This document shows, piece after piece, positions 1-8,401 of a stretch of 64,000 nucleotides of DNA. Position 1 is the stretch's first letter. Each line of letters starts with the position of its first letter. A model generated the notes under the pieces. It did no database searches, was not told the origin of the DNA, and was given only the letters and a program-made list of their open reading frames with translations. The stretch lies in assembly GCA_013044075.1 (NCBI GenBank), contig JABEVG010000059.1, positions 1 to 64,000 of the forward strand. The letters are read 5' to 3'. This stretch comes from Gallionella sp. (GTDB taxonomy: Bacteria; Pseudomonadota; Gammaproteobacteria; Burkholderiales; Gallionellaceae). Made by a program: the position numbers and the translations under genes.

Positions 1-96
1 GCTGCGGTCGAACACCACGCACTGGTGTCCGGCTTTTTGCAAACGACGCACCATGTTCGCGCCCATACGTCCCAACCCTATCATCCCGATCTGCAT
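1..96 (-). CDS. gnd: 6-phosphogluconate dehydrogenase, N-terminal fragment (cut by window edge)
   Basis: Only the first 32 codons are present; the gene continues beyond position 1. The peptide starts [19 protein letters not shown], the dinucleotide-binding GxGxxG loop in the form typical of decarboxylating 6-phosphogluconate dehydrogenase, which oxidises 6-phosphogluconate to ribulose 5-phosphate with loss of CO2. It lies 24 bases after the pgl stop on the same strand, so zwf-pgl-gnd form the complete oxidative pentose phosphate branch in reaction order. A related beta-hydroxyacid dehydrogenase would share this loop, but the context favours gnd. The ATG at 96 is preceded by a purine-rich GGGGAGAAG-like stretch. 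Confidence 0.85.
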   Translation of the reverse strand, partial: MQIGMIGLGRMGANMVRRLQKAGHQCVVFDRS

Positions 97-120
97 TTTC
101 ACTTCTCCCCTAAAATAAAA

Positions 121-837
121 TCAATGACCTTCCGGCATGGCGGCACGATCGACATGCCACTCGGCCGATCCCACCCGTGCGGCGGGCAAAGCCGCCCCGT
201 CCCTCATCGCCTGTAATGCGGCACGCTTGCCCGCACCCGACACCAAAAAAATACGCTGCCGCGCCTGCCGCAGCGTGTCCAATCCCAACGAAACACGTTG
301 CGGCGGTGGTTTGGGTGCGTCGAGCACGGCCACCACCGCGTCCTTCAACTCGGTTGCCGGATTCCCCGGGAACAAGCTGGCGGTGTGCCCGTCCTCCCCC
401 ATGCCCAGCAACACCAGATCGAGCGCGGCAGTCTGATCGAACAGCCCGGCATAATGCCGCGCCGCTTCATCCGCACCACGTTCGGCGGCGATACGATGAA
501 TATGCGTCGGCGGAATGGCCACATGATCAAGCAAGGCATTGCTGGCCATCGTGTCGTTGCGTTGCGCATCGCCGACGGGCAAGCAACGCTCATCGCCAAA
601 AAAGATTTGTACGCGGCTCCAGTCTATCGGCAGATGGCGCAACTGCTCGTAGCAGCGGCGCGGTGTTTCGCCGCCCGCCAATGCAAGCCGAAATTCGCCC
701 CGCTCACGAATGGCTTGCGCCGCAACTTCGGCGACCCGCCGCGCCACACTGACCGCCAGGTCGGCGGCATTGTCATGCGGCACAAATTGCGCGGGCTGGC
801 ACACCCATTTCTCCCGTTTCATTTTCGCTTCAGACAT
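121..837 (-). CDS. pgl: 6-phosphogluconolactonase
   Basis: 238-residue protein of the DevB/Pgl family, hydrolysing 6-phosphogluconolactone in the cytoplasm. Diagnostic segments are LALAGGETPRRCYEQL near the N-terminus and FFGDERCLPV with a following ND, which form the sugar-phosphate pocket in this isomerase-like fold; GMGEDGHTASLFPG follows, the best conserved block of the family. The reading frame is open further upstream, but the start at 837 fits the family length and gives a TGATG overlap with the zwf stop, a classic sign of translational coupling. It sits between zwf and gnd. Confidence 0.95.
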   Translation of the reverse strand: MSEAKMKREKWVCQPAQFVPHDNAADLAVSVARRVAEVAAQAIRERGEFRLALAGGETPRRCYEQLRHLPIDWSRVQIFFGDERCLPVGDAQRNDTMASNALLDHVAIPPTHIHRIAAERGADEAARHYAGLFDQTAALDLVLLGMGEDGHTASLFPGNPATELKDAVVAVLDAPKPPPQRVSLGLDTLRQARQRIFLVSGAGKRAALQAMRDGAALPAARVGSAEWHVDRAAMPEGH

Positions 838-2342
838 CAATAAGCCTGCAGGTCTGCCCCGCTCGGATCGAGCGAATGCCGCCAGAACTGGTCGTCGCGA
901 TCGAACAGGCGGTACGTGCCGCGCGGCCCCCAGCTGCCCGCCGGATAGGTGTTGATGAACTCGCGCTCCATCGACCACACCTTGAGCACCGGATCAACCA
1001 CACGCCAGGCCGCTTCCACCTCGTCTATGCGCAAAAATAAAGAGTGGTCGCCCAGAATTACATCGAGCAACAAGCCCTCGTACGCGTCGTAATCCTCATC
1101 GCCCTCCTTGCGATAGGTCGCATCCAGGCTGATGGTGCGCGTATGCAAATCCAGCCCGGGGACTTTGACTTGCATTTCCATTTTCAGGCAATCGTCCGGC
1201 TGGATGCCCAGCATGATCCAATTCGGTTGTGGCGGACCCTGCCGGGTGTGGCGCAACAGATCCTGTGGCGGTGTTTTGAAGCGGATGCAAATCGCCGAGC
1301 TGTTCTGCGCCAGACGCTTGCCGGTACGCAGATAGAACGGCACACCGGCCCAACGCCAGTTGTCGATGAACAGCTTCATGGCGGCGTAAGTCTCGGTGGT
1401 GCTGTCCGCCGCCACGTTCTTTTCTTCCAGATAACCCGAGACGGTTTTGCCGTCGATGCTGCCGCTGGCATACTGGCCGCGAAACGCGTGGGCATGCACC
1501 GCATTCTGGGTGATCGGGCGTATCGCCTTGAACACCTTGACCTTCTCGTCACGCAGATGCTCGGCATCCATGGTCACCGGCGGCTCCATCGCCACCAGTG
1601 CCAGAAGTTGCAGCAAATGGCTCTGGACCATATCGCGCAACGCACCCGCGCCCTCGTAGTAATCGGCGCGCCCGTCCACGCCCAGCGTCTCGGAATGGGT
1701 GATCTGCACATGGTCGATGTAGTGATGATTCCACAAGGGTTCGAGCAACAGATTGGCAAAGCGGAACACCATCACATTCTGCACCGTGCCTTTGCCCAGA
1801 TAGTGGTCGATGCGATAGATCTGTGGCTCGTTCAGGTGGCGATACAAACTGGCTTGCAGCGTCTGAGCACTCAGCAGGTCATAACCGAAAGGCTTCTCAA
1901 TCACCACGCGCCGCCAACCGGTTTTCTGCTGGAGCAGACCGACCTTGCCCAGCTTATCCACGATACCGGGATAATCCGCCGGGCGTACCGCCATGTAATA
2001 CACGATATTGGGCGGAAAGTTCGGATCGTCATCCAGCAGTTTCTGCAAGCGCGTGTAGACCTCGTCGTCGTTCGGCGGGACCGCAAAATAATATAAACGC
2101 GCGCAAAAACGCTGGAGTGCGGATTCATCAATGTTGTGTCCGTGCAATCCGCGCAGAATGTCGCAGACGAAGCCCAGCCAGTCTTCCCGCTCGCGCGGCA
2201 CGATGTCGCATCCCAGTATGGCCATCTGCGCCGGCAGCCGCTTTACCATTTCCAGATGAAACAGCGCGGGGATCAGTTTACGGCGACTCAAGTTGCCACC
2301 GGCACCGAAAAATACCAGTGTGCAGGGATCCAGAATTTTCAT
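837..2342 (-). CDS. zwf: glucose-6-phosphate 1-dehydrogenase
   Basis: 501-residue enzyme catalysing the first, committed step of the oxidative pentose phosphate pathway, glucose 6-phosphate to 6-phosphogluconolactone with reduction of NADP (or NAD). The N-terminal nucleotide loop reads GAGGNLSRRK (about residues 13-22), where the family usually has GASGDLxxRK; EKPFG is at 149-153 and the substrate-binding RIDHYLGK at 177-184, including the catalytic His. Length is normal. In an autotroph the enzyme would supply NADPH from stored glycogen, which agrees with glgP and tal upstream on the same strand. Its stop overlaps the pgl start. Confidence 0.96.
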   Translation of the reverse strand: MKILDPCTLVFFGAGGNLSRRKLIPALFHLEMVKRLPAQMAILGCDIVPREREDWLGFVCDILRGLHGHNIDESALQRFCARLYYFAVPPNDDEVYTRLQKLLDDDPNFPPNIVYYMAVRPADYPGIVDKLGKVGLLQQKTGWRRVVIEKPFGYDLLSAQTLQASLYRHLNEPQIYRIDHYLGKGTVQNVMVFRFANLLLEPLWNHHYIDHVQITHSETLGVDGRADYYEGAGALRDMVQSHLLQLLALVAMEPPVTMDAEHLRDEKVKVFKAIRPITQNAVHAHAFRGQYASGSIDGKTVSGYLEEKNVAADSTTETYAAMKLFIDNWRWAGVPFYLRTGKRLAQNSSAICIRFKTPPQDLLRHTRQGPPQPNWIMLGIQPDDCLKMEMQVKVPGLDLHTRTISLDATYRKEGDEDYDAYEGLLLDVILGDHSLFLRIDEVEAAWRVVDPVLKVWSMEREFINTYPAGSWGPRGTYRLFDRDDQFWRHSLDPSGADLQAY

Positions 2343-2458
2343 GTTACTTGGCCTTTCAGGTTGTACCGCGATGTGGGGCGTTGATGGTGCAGCTCGTTAT
2401 TGACTTGCGCTTGGGTGCGCGGTCTGGCCGACCTTACCGCAGCAGTGACTTGCGGTCG

Positions 2459-2842
2459 TCATTGTCTCATGCCAGCCCGGATGATGTAGTCCTCAACCTG
2501 TCTGTCCGCATACTGAATGTGCGCGAGCACTCTGGAAAACGGCCAGTGGTTGAACCACTCGGTAAACATCTCGTCCCCGACATAATCCAATTTTCCTTTG
2601 AGATGGAGTGCGTCATCTACCATCTGCGCGTGCATATTCCGATGCGACTCGATCTCGGGGTAACCGCACTGGATCATGAGCTGCTCTTCGGTCGCAAAAT
2701 GCAGACGGGTGGAGGCAATCACGGCATCGATGATGCGGTAAATTTCTTCCCGAGATTCCCTGTTCTTCACTGCGTCGTTCAATCGCTCAAGCATGCTCAC
2801 GAGCTCCCGATGTTGCCGGCCTATTGGTTGCGCATCAGACAT
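2459..2842 (-). CDS. bacteriohemerythrin (single-domain O2-binding protein)
   Basis: 127-residue single hemerythrin domain. All expected diiron ligands are visible: His11, His48 with Glu52 (HxxxE), His67 and His71 (HxxxH), and His108 with Asp113 (HxxxxD). Such proteins bind O2 reversibly in the cytoplasm and are proposed to store, deliver or sense oxygen in microaerophiles. The start at 2842 lies 9 bases after AGGAG; another ATG at 2848 is in frame, only 3 bases from the same site, so the N-terminus could be two residues longer. It lies between tal and zwf on the same strand with gaps of about 290 and 116 bases, so co-transcription is possible but not certain. Confidence 0.92.
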   Translation of the reverse strand: MSDAQPIGRQHRELVSMLERLNDAVKNRESREEIYRIIDAVIASTRLHFATEEQLMIQCGYPEIESHRNMHAQMVDDALHLKGKLDYVGDEMFTEWFNHWPFSRVLAHIQYADRQVEDYIIRAGMRQ

Positions 2843-2848
2843 CGCCAT

Positions 2849-3131
2849 CTTCTCCTCTCGTGCCCATGCTAACGGCAAAAATTTTCGGTTTCGGGAAGGC
2901 AACCCTGGCATCCGCTCTGGCAAACAACAAATGCCGCTGTGACGGCGATTGCAACGGCGCGATCCCAGCGTACGGCCGGTGGAAATGTTGGCCTCATGAC
3001 TGCCCTCTTGTTCTGTCCATGTCTGGCATACGGTCTCGTTCGTCGCACGATACTTGTCGGCCAGAATACGCCGGATTTCTTACAGCATTATTTTGCACGC
3101 GCGGAAATACGCGTGGCAAATCGGCGCGCGC
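2849..3131. other. 283-bp stretch without a recognisable gene
   Basis: Between the hemerythrin start and the tal stop. Short frames on the plus strand here have no ribosome-binding site or recognisable domain. I see no convincing terminator. The part next to the hemerythrin start presumably carries its promoter, but no clear -35/-10 pair stands out. Confidence 0.4.
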
Positions 3132-4082
3132 TTACAGTTTCTCCAACAGCACCTTTTCCAGCTTGATCTGGTCCGCAGTGAAGCCGCGTATGCCTTCGGC
3201 AAGCTTTTCCGTGGCCATGGCATCTTCGTTCATCTCCCAACGGAACTGTGCTTCACTCATGGGGGACGGGCGTGCTTCGGTCGCGCCGGTGTCGATCAAG
3301 CGGCGCGCCAATACGCCTTGCGTGTTTTCCAGCTCCTTCAGCAAAGCCGGTGCGATGGTCAGACGGTCGCATCCGGCCAGTGCCAGAATCTCGCCGGTGT
3401 TGCGGAACGATGCGCCCATGACGATGGTCGGGTAGCCGTGCGTCTTGAAGTACGCATAGATCTTGCGCACCGACACCACACCCGGATCTTGTTCCGCCAG
3501 GAAATCAAGTCCGCCGTGTGCCTTGTGCCAGTCGAGGATGCGTCCGACGAACGGTGAGATCAGCGTCACGCCGGCCTCGGCACAGGCACGTGCCTGGGCA
3601 AAGCCGAACAACAGCGTGAGGTTGCAGTTGATGCCTTCACGCTCGAGGATCTCTGCGGCGCGTATGCCTTCCCAAGTGGAGGCGATCTTGATCAACACGC
3701 GGTCGTTGGATATTCCCGCCGCGTTATACAGACCGATCAGTTTGCGCGCCTTGGTCAGGGTGGCCGCCGTATCGAAGGAAAGCCGCGCGTCCACCTCGGT
3801 CGAGATGCGTCCCGGAACGTATCTGAGCACTTCCAGCCCGACATCCACCGCCAACTTGTCCATGGCCTCGCGCGCCTGCTGCTCACGGTCGGTGCTGTGC
3901 GACTTGCCCCATGCAAGCGCATCGGCGATCAGCGGAACATATTCCGGCAGGGCTGCCGCCTTGAGCAACAACGAGGGATTGGTGGTTGCATCCTGCGGCT
4001 GATGATGGTGTATCGCCTCGATGTCGCCGGTGTCGGCGACGATGGTGGTCATGGATTTCAATTGTTCCAGCAGATTGTTCAT
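3132..4082 (-). CDS. tal: transaldolase
   Basis: 316 residues, the length of the TalB-type enzyme. It moves a dihydroxyacetone unit between sedoheptulose 7-phosphate and glyceraldehyde 3-phosphate. The Schiff-base lysine is in [15 protein letters not shown] (Lys132, the same number as in E. coli TalB), and the early [12 protein letters not shown] block matches the family signature. A clear AGGAA site precedes the ATG at 4082. It follows glgP by 43 bases on the same strand and precedes the oxidative pentose phosphate genes, joining glycogen degradation to sugar-phosphate interconversion. Confidence 0.96.
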   Translation of the reverse strand: MNNLLEQLKSMTTIVADTGDIEAIHHHQPQDATTNPSLLLKAAALPEYVPLIADALAWGKSHSTDREQQAREAMDKLAVDVGLEVLRYVPGRISTEVDARLSFDTAATLTKARKLIGLYNAAGISNDRVLIKIASTWEGIRAAEILEREGINCNLTLLFGFAQARACAEAGVTLISPFVGRILDWHKAHGGLDFLAEQDPGVVSVRKIYAYFKTHGYPTIVMGASFRNTGEILALAGCDRLTIAPALLKELENTQGVLARRLIDTGATEARPSPMSEAQFRWEMNEDAMATEKLAEGIRGFTADQIKLEKVLLEKL

Positions 4083-4125
4083 GTCATTTCCTAAAATTCG
4101 ACTCCCGAAACGGATGTCGGGTCAT

Positions 4126-6606
4126 TCATTTTTGCGGCACCGGTTTGACTTGCCAGATCTTTTCGGCGTATTCGCGGATGCTTCTGTCGCTGGAAAACTT
4201 GCCCATCTGCGCCACATTGAGTATGGCCTTGTGCGCCCACTCGTCCGGCTTGCTATACAGGGCGTCGACCTTTTCCTGCGCCTCGATGTAAGCAGCATAA
4301 TCGGCCAGCAACAAGAAGCGGTCGCCCCCATGCGTGAGATCGTTCACAAGGCTGCGAAATCGTTGCGGTTCATCCGGTGAGAAATAGCCTGAACCGATCA
4401 TCTCCAACGCCTGGCGCAACTCGCCACAGGCCTGGTAATAATCCCACGGGTTGTAGCCACGCTGTTGCAGGCTGGCCACTTCCTCGATATTCAATCCGAA
4501 GATGAAGATGTTGTCCCATCCCACTGCCTCCCCGATCTCGACATTGGCACCATCCATCGTGCCGATGGTCAGTGCACCGTTCAGTGCCATCTTCATGTTG
4601 CCCGTGCCGGAGGCTTCGGTTCCGGCAGTGGAGATTTGCTCGGACAAATCAGCGGCGGGGATGATGTCGGTTGCGAGCGCGACGTTGTAGTTGGGCAGGA
4701 ACACCACCTTGAGCAAATCCTGTACGGCGGGGTCGTTGTTGACGAAGTCCGCCACATCATTGATGAGCTTGATGATGAGCTTGGCGGTGGCGTAACCCGG
4801 TGCCGCCTTGCCGCTGAAGATGACGGTGCGCGGCACCAGCCCTGCCGTCTGCCCGGAACGGATGCGGTTGTAGCGGGTAACGACATGCAGCAAGTTGAGC
4901 AGCTGGCGTTTATATTCGTGGATGCGCTTGATTTGCACGTCGAACAAGGAATCCGCATTGACCTGGACTTTCAGCTGTTCACGGATATAGCCGGCGAGGC
5001 TTGCCTTGTTGGCTTGCTTGACGGACATGAACGCTTTTCTAAAGGCCTCGTCCTCCGCCAACGGAATGAGTTTTTCCAACTGCCCCAACTCGGTCTTCCA
5101 CGCCGCCCCGATGTGCGCGGAGATCAAAGCGGACAATGCCGGATTGGCCTGATTGATCCAACGCCGGGGCGTGATGCCATTGGTGATGTTAATGATCTTG
5201 CCCGGATAGGTGCGTTCAAAATCGGCGAACGTGGTGCGCTTCATCAGGTCGGTGTGGATCTGTGCCACGCCATTCACCCGGTGGCTGCCGACCATGGCCA
5301 GATGAGCCATCCTCACCCGTTTGCCGCTATCCTCGTCGATGATCGAGACACGCCGCAGCAGCTCCACGTCACCGGGATTGCGGTGCATTACATCGTGCAG
5401 GAAACGCTGGTTGATCTCGTAAATGATCTGCAAATGGCGCGGCAGAACCCGCTCAAACATCGCCAGCGGCCAGGTCTCCAGTGCCTCCGGCATCAGGGTA
5501 TGGTTGGTGTAGGAAAAAGTCCGCCCCGTGATGTCCCACGCCCGGTCCCAATCCAGACCGTGAACATCCACCAACAGACGCATCAGCTCCGGTATGGCGA
5601 CCGAGGGGTGCGTATCGTTCAACTGGATGGCCGCTTTGTCCGGCAGCTGGTCAAATTCCTTGTGGGTCTTCTGGTAGCGGAAGAGGATGTCCTGCAGGGA
5701 CGCGCTCACGAAAAAATATTGCTGCTTGAGCCGCAGTTCTTTCCCCATGGTAGTCGTATCGTCCGGGTAGAGCACTTTGGACAGGCTCTCCGATTCACTT
5801 TTGTCACCGACCGCTTTGATATAGTCGCCACTGTTGAAATAGCGCAGATCAAAATCCCGCGTCGCCTTGGCCGACCACAGGCGCAGGTTGTTGACCGTGT
5901 TGTTGCCAAAGCCGGGAACGGGGGTGTCGTAGGCCATCGCCATCACTTCGGCGGTGTCCATCCAATGGTAGCGATACACATCGTCGTCATCTTTGTAATG
6001 CACGACCCGCCCATAAAAATTGACTTTGTAAAGCAGATCCGTACGGGGAAATTCCCAGGGATTTCCGTAGCGCAGCCAATTGTCCGGACGTTCGACCTGC
6101 CCGCCATTTTCGATGTCCTGATGGAACATGCCGTATTCATAGCGAATACCGTAGCCGTAACTGGGTATGGCGAGCGTGGCCAGCGAGTCCAGGAAACAGG
6201 CGGCCAGACGACCCAATCCGCCATTGCCCAGTGCCGCGTCTTCCTCTATCTCGCGCATGGCATCGAAATCCACGCCCAACTCCTGAACCACTGCCCGGCA
6301 ATTATCAAAGAATCCCATGTTGAGCAGGCTATTGGCCAGCATGCGCCCGATCATGAATTCCATCGACAGGTAATACACCCGCTTGGCATCTTCACGATAG
6401 TAGCTGCGCTGGGTTTCCATCCAGTGCTCGATCAGCCGGTCGCGCGCGGCAAAGGCGACCGCATGAAACCAGTCGCGCACCGTGGCAGTGATCGGCTCTT
6501 TGCCGACGCTGTAGGTAAGCCTGTTGAGCAGCGAACGTCGCAGCGAGGCCTTGTCCAGTCCGAGGAATTCATGCTGAACCGCGTCGTTTGTTTTATTTTC
6601 AGCCAT
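4126..6606 (-). CDS. glgP: glycogen/alpha-glucan phosphorylase
   Basis: 826-residue family GT35 enzyme releasing glucose 1-phosphate from glycogen. The pyridoxal phosphate lysine lies in ASGTGNMKMALNG (Lys672), followed by the conserved GTMDGANVEI block; the N-terminal half has YYLSMEFMIGR and ALGNGGLGRLAACFLDSLA, both invariant in phosphorylases. Length is normal for the bacterial enzyme. The ATG at 6606 has a strong GGAGG site. First gene of the run leading to tal and, further on, zwf-pgl-gnd, suggesting that stored glycogen is routed into the pentose phosphate pathway when CO2 fixation is not feeding the pool. Confidence 0.97.
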   Translation of the reverse strand: MAENKTNDAVQHEFLGLDKASLRRSLLNRLTYSVGKEPITATVRDWFHAVAFAARDRLIEHWMETQRSYYREDAKRVYYLSMEFMIGRMLANSLLNMGFFDNCRAVVQELGVDFDAMREIEEDAALGNGGLGRLAACFLDSLATLAIPSYGYGIRYEYGMFHQDIENGGQVERPDNWLRYGNPWEFPRTDLLYKVNFYGRVVHYKDDDDVYRYHWMDTAEVMAMAYDTPVPGFGNNTVNNLRLWSAKATRDFDLRYFNSGDYIKAVGDKSESESLSKVLYPDDTTTMGKELRLKQQYFFVSASLQDILFRYQKTHKEFDQLPDKAAIQLNDTHPSVAIPELMRLLVDVHGLDWDRAWDITGRTFSYTNHTLMPEALETWPLAMFERVLPRHLQIIYEINQRFLHDVMHRNPGDVELLRRVSIIDEDSGKRVRMAHLAMVGSHRVNGVAQIHTDLMKRTTFADFERTYPGKIINITNGITPRRWINQANPALSALISAHIGAAWKTELGQLEKLIPLAEDEAFRKAFMSVKQANKASLAGYIREQLKVQVNADSLFDVQIKRIHEYKRQLLNLLHVVTRYNRIRSGQTAGLVPRTVIFSGKAAPGYATAKLIIKLINDVADFVNNDPAVQDLLKVVFLPNYNVALATDIIPAADLSEQISTAGTEASGTGNMKMALNGALTIGTMDGANVEIGEAVGWDNIFIFGLNIEEVASLQQRGYNPWDYYQACGELRQALEMIGSGYFSPDEPQRFRSLVNDLTHGGDRFLLLADYAAYIEAQEKVDALYSKPDEWAHKAILNVAQMGKFSSDRSIREYAEKIWQVKPVPQK

Positions 6607-6625
6607 CGTGCCTCCATTCCATGCA

Positions 6626-6646
6626 AGCCCGGTAAACGCCGGGGCT
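6626..6646 (-). terminator. weak hairpin after the outer-membrane protein gene
   Basis: AGCCCGG and CCGGGGCT arms with a six-base loop and one bulge lie between the stop of the 6669-7316 gene and the start of glgP. There is no U-run on the minus strand, so intrinsic termination is doubtful. Confidence 0.3.
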
Positions 6647-6668
6647 GTTACTCCAAACCAGTACCGGC

Positions 6669-7316
6669 TCAGAAGTTGTAAACACCACCCAGGGAAATCA
6701 TCCTCATGCCGACCCCGGGAACGAGATTCCCCAGATCTTCATACTGCGCACGCACCACGAACCCGCCGCCCACGTTGTATTGCGCACCGACACCGAACAT
6801 ACGATTGGATGTCGAGCCGCTGATGGTGGGCAGGTTGTTGCCATTGTTGTCGGTAGAGTCGTAGCTCATGGAGTTGCGAGCCATACCGAACTTGGCGGAC
6901 AGGGAGATCGCATCGCTGACCGGGAGCGTGGCGACGGCGGCCAGCTGCAACGAGGAGACGTTGAATGAATACGAGGCCATCGGCTGGGCATAGGGATAAC
7001 CATAATATCCGCCGCCCCCGTAATAGCCATATCCGCCCCCATAGCCGCATCCATAGTTACAGTTGTTGCTTGAACTCGACAACATCACGTAACCCGCTTC
7101 GATGGCCAGCTCCGAGGTAAAGTTATAACCGCCCGCGACGCGCAAGCCCGTGGTGCTGGGATAAAACGACCCGCCGTAGGAGGCCGATGCCATGTCCAAA
7201 CCGGCATAGAACTTACCGGCGTTATCGTCCGGCGCGGGGTAATCGTAAAAATCATCCGCCACAGCGGAAAAGCTGACAACAGCTGACAGCAGCACGACAA
7301 TCGCTCGTTTTTTCAT
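6669..7316 (-). CDS. outer-membrane beta-barrel protein with Gly/Tyr-rich loop
   Basis: 215 residues. A cleavable signal peptide (MKKRAIVVLLSAVVSFSAVA, then DDFYDYP) is followed by alternating strands and a terminal YNF, the usual signal for BamA-dependent insertion. It resembles small OmpA/OmpW-like barrels of the opacity type. An extracellular loop around residues 85-105 is almost entirely Gly and Tyr with two Cys (CNYGCGYGGGYG and so on), which is unusual. The start at 7316 is set by GGAGATAGGAA just upstream. Last of three same-strand genes for envelope or secreted proteins; substrate unknown. Confidence 0.75.
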   Translation of the reverse strand: MKKRAIVVLLSAVVSFSAVADDFYDYPAPDDNAGKFYAGLDMASASYGGSFYPSTTGLRVAGGYNFTSELAIEAGYVMLSSSSNNCNYGCGYGGGYGYYGGGGYYGYPYAQPMASYSFNVSSLQLAAVATLPVSDAISLSAKFGMARNSMSYDSTDNNGNNLPTISGSTSNRMFGVGAQYNVGGGFVVRAQYEDLGNLVPGVGMRMISLGGVYNF

Positions 7317-7355
7317 GGTATTCCTATCTCCGATATCGCGCAGCCCGTGCATCGC

Positions 7356-7637
7356 TCATGACAAAAGTATCCGTCCGGTCGCCGAATCCACCAGCACCTC
7401 TTTGATGGCATCCCCCCGTCTGATCTCGACCAGATATGCGGGGATGCCCGGCTTCAATTCCGGCGGCTTGCGGCCCGAGGTGACCTTGGTAGCCATCTGT
7501 GACGCGCTTGTAACGAGCGCGATTCTGTTTCGGGACAGGCTACCGTCTTCGGTTTTAAATTTCCCATCGACAAACCCTATCACTGCCGTCAAAGCGATGA
7601 TGCGTGCCGCGTCCAATGAAATTTTCAGTGTTGTCAT
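7356..7637 (-). CDS. small PepSY-like protein
   Basis: 93 residues. The C-terminal half (YLVEIRRG, then IKEVLVDSATGRILLS) has the pattern of a PepSY domain, where a strand ending in VDxxTGxI closes the fold; PepSY domains are often inhibitory or regulatory modules in secreted proteases and envelope proteins. The N-terminus is only weakly hydrophobic and is not a convincing signal peptide, so its location is unclear. The start at 7637 is chosen because GGAG lies six bases upstream. It sits 37 bases downstream of the 7675-8121 gene and 39 bases upstream of the barrel gene, probably in one transcript. Confidence 0.6.
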   Translation of the reverse strand: MTTLKISLDAARIIALTAVIGFVDGKFKTEDGSLSRNRIALVTSASQMATKVTSGRKPPELKPGIPAYLVEIRRGDAIKEVLVDSATGRILLS

Positions 7638-7674
7638 CTCGGTCTCCAATCTACCAAAAGGCACTGATCGCCTT

Positions 7675-8121
7675 TTACCGGGGAAGCCCCTTCCAATGGA
7701 AGTTCAACTCCTTGCTTTCTTTGCCGCTCAGCGTGACCTCCTGCGATTCGGTCAATCCCTCGAAGCGGCTGCTCACCTTGTATTTGCCATTGGGCAGCAT
7801 CACGAACAGCATCGGGCCGGCGCGTGGCAATTCCAGCACCGGATTGCCGCGCGCGTCCGAAATCACCACGGGCACATCGGTAACGAATTCACCATTCTTA
7901 CGCTCGGAAAAAATGATGCGCAGCGGAAACACTTGAGCGACGCGGCGCATAGTGGCCTCTTCGTCCTTGCCGACACCGCCGTTAAAGTAGGTCGTTGCAG
8001 TGATCGTTTCGACCACGTTGACGTTCTCATGCATATCCTCCTCCGCGCTGGCCGCGAATGGGATGGAAACAAGCAATCCGGTGGTAATCAGGGCAGTGGT
8101 CAGAGTGTTGCGGATTTTCAT
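7675..8121 (-). CDS. secreted protein of unknown function, Ig-like or carboxypeptidase-regulatory-like
   Basis: 148 residues with a signal peptide (MKIRNTLTTALITTGLLVSIPFAASA). The mature part ends in a stretch (residues about 70-145) with VPVVISDARGNPVLELP, PNGKYKVSSRFEGLTESQEVTLSG and a final NFHWKGLP, which reads like a single beta-sandwich of the transthyretin/carboxypeptidase regulatory type. I do not recognise a named family. The start at 8121 has AGAAAGGAT upstream; the frame is open further upstream but without such a site. First gene of a three-gene envelope cluster on the minus strand. Confidence 0.6.
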   Translation of the reverse strand: MKIRNTLTTALITTGLLVSIPFAASAEEDMHENVNVVETITATTYFNGGVGKDEEATMRRVAQVFPLRIIFSERKNGEFVTDVPVVISDARGNPVLELPRAGPMLFVMLPNGKYKVSSRFEGLTESQEVTLSGKESKELNFHWKGLPR

Positions 8122-8401
8122 GATGTTTATCCTTTCTAAAAAGTGCGGTCTGCCGGGCGATCCGCCAGAATCCAAGCCGGTAAAACTATCGGTGTCCGAT
8201 TGATTCCAACTCGCCACAACATGGCACGATTCATTTAAGCATGCACCTGTAACCGAATCACGTTAATAAATATTCATGTTGTAAGTAGTTGTAAGGGCTC
8301 GGCCATTGAATGAACAGGGCGAGCCAGCCCGGCTGGGCAATCGGAGAATGGTACGTTGCGACCCAAACGGCTGGGGAGGGTGATGCTTTATTCGTCGCCG
8401 C
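8122..8401. other. 280-bp intergenic region between ptsI and the envelope-protein cluster
   Basis: Holds the presumed promoter of the 8121-6669 cluster and the end of the PTS operon. Short inverted repeats (GGCTCG with CGAGCC around 8297-8327, and CCAGC with GCTGG around 8322-8336) could fold after ptsI but lack a U-run. No riboswitch or small gene is recognisable. Confidence 0.35.

Noticed and set aside
1044-2096. Long plus-strand open frame (350 codons) opposite zwf
   Set aside because: The minus strand encodes a complete glucose-6-phosphate dehydrogenase with all motifs; the antisense product has no recognisable domain and its openness follows from codon bias.
2939-3166. 75-codon plus-strand frame between the hemerythrin and tal genes
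   Set aside because: No ribosome-binding site, no domain, and it runs into the 3' end of tal on the other strand.
4465-6681. 738-codon plus-strand frame opposite glgP
   Set aside because: Entirely antisense to glycogen phosphorylase, rich in His and Gln as expected for a mirrored frame, without signal, domain or ribosome-binding site.
8122-8300. Possible riboswitch in the leader of the 8121-6669 cluster
   Set aside because: Looked for c-di-GMP, cobalamin and similar conserved cores on the minus strand and found no match.
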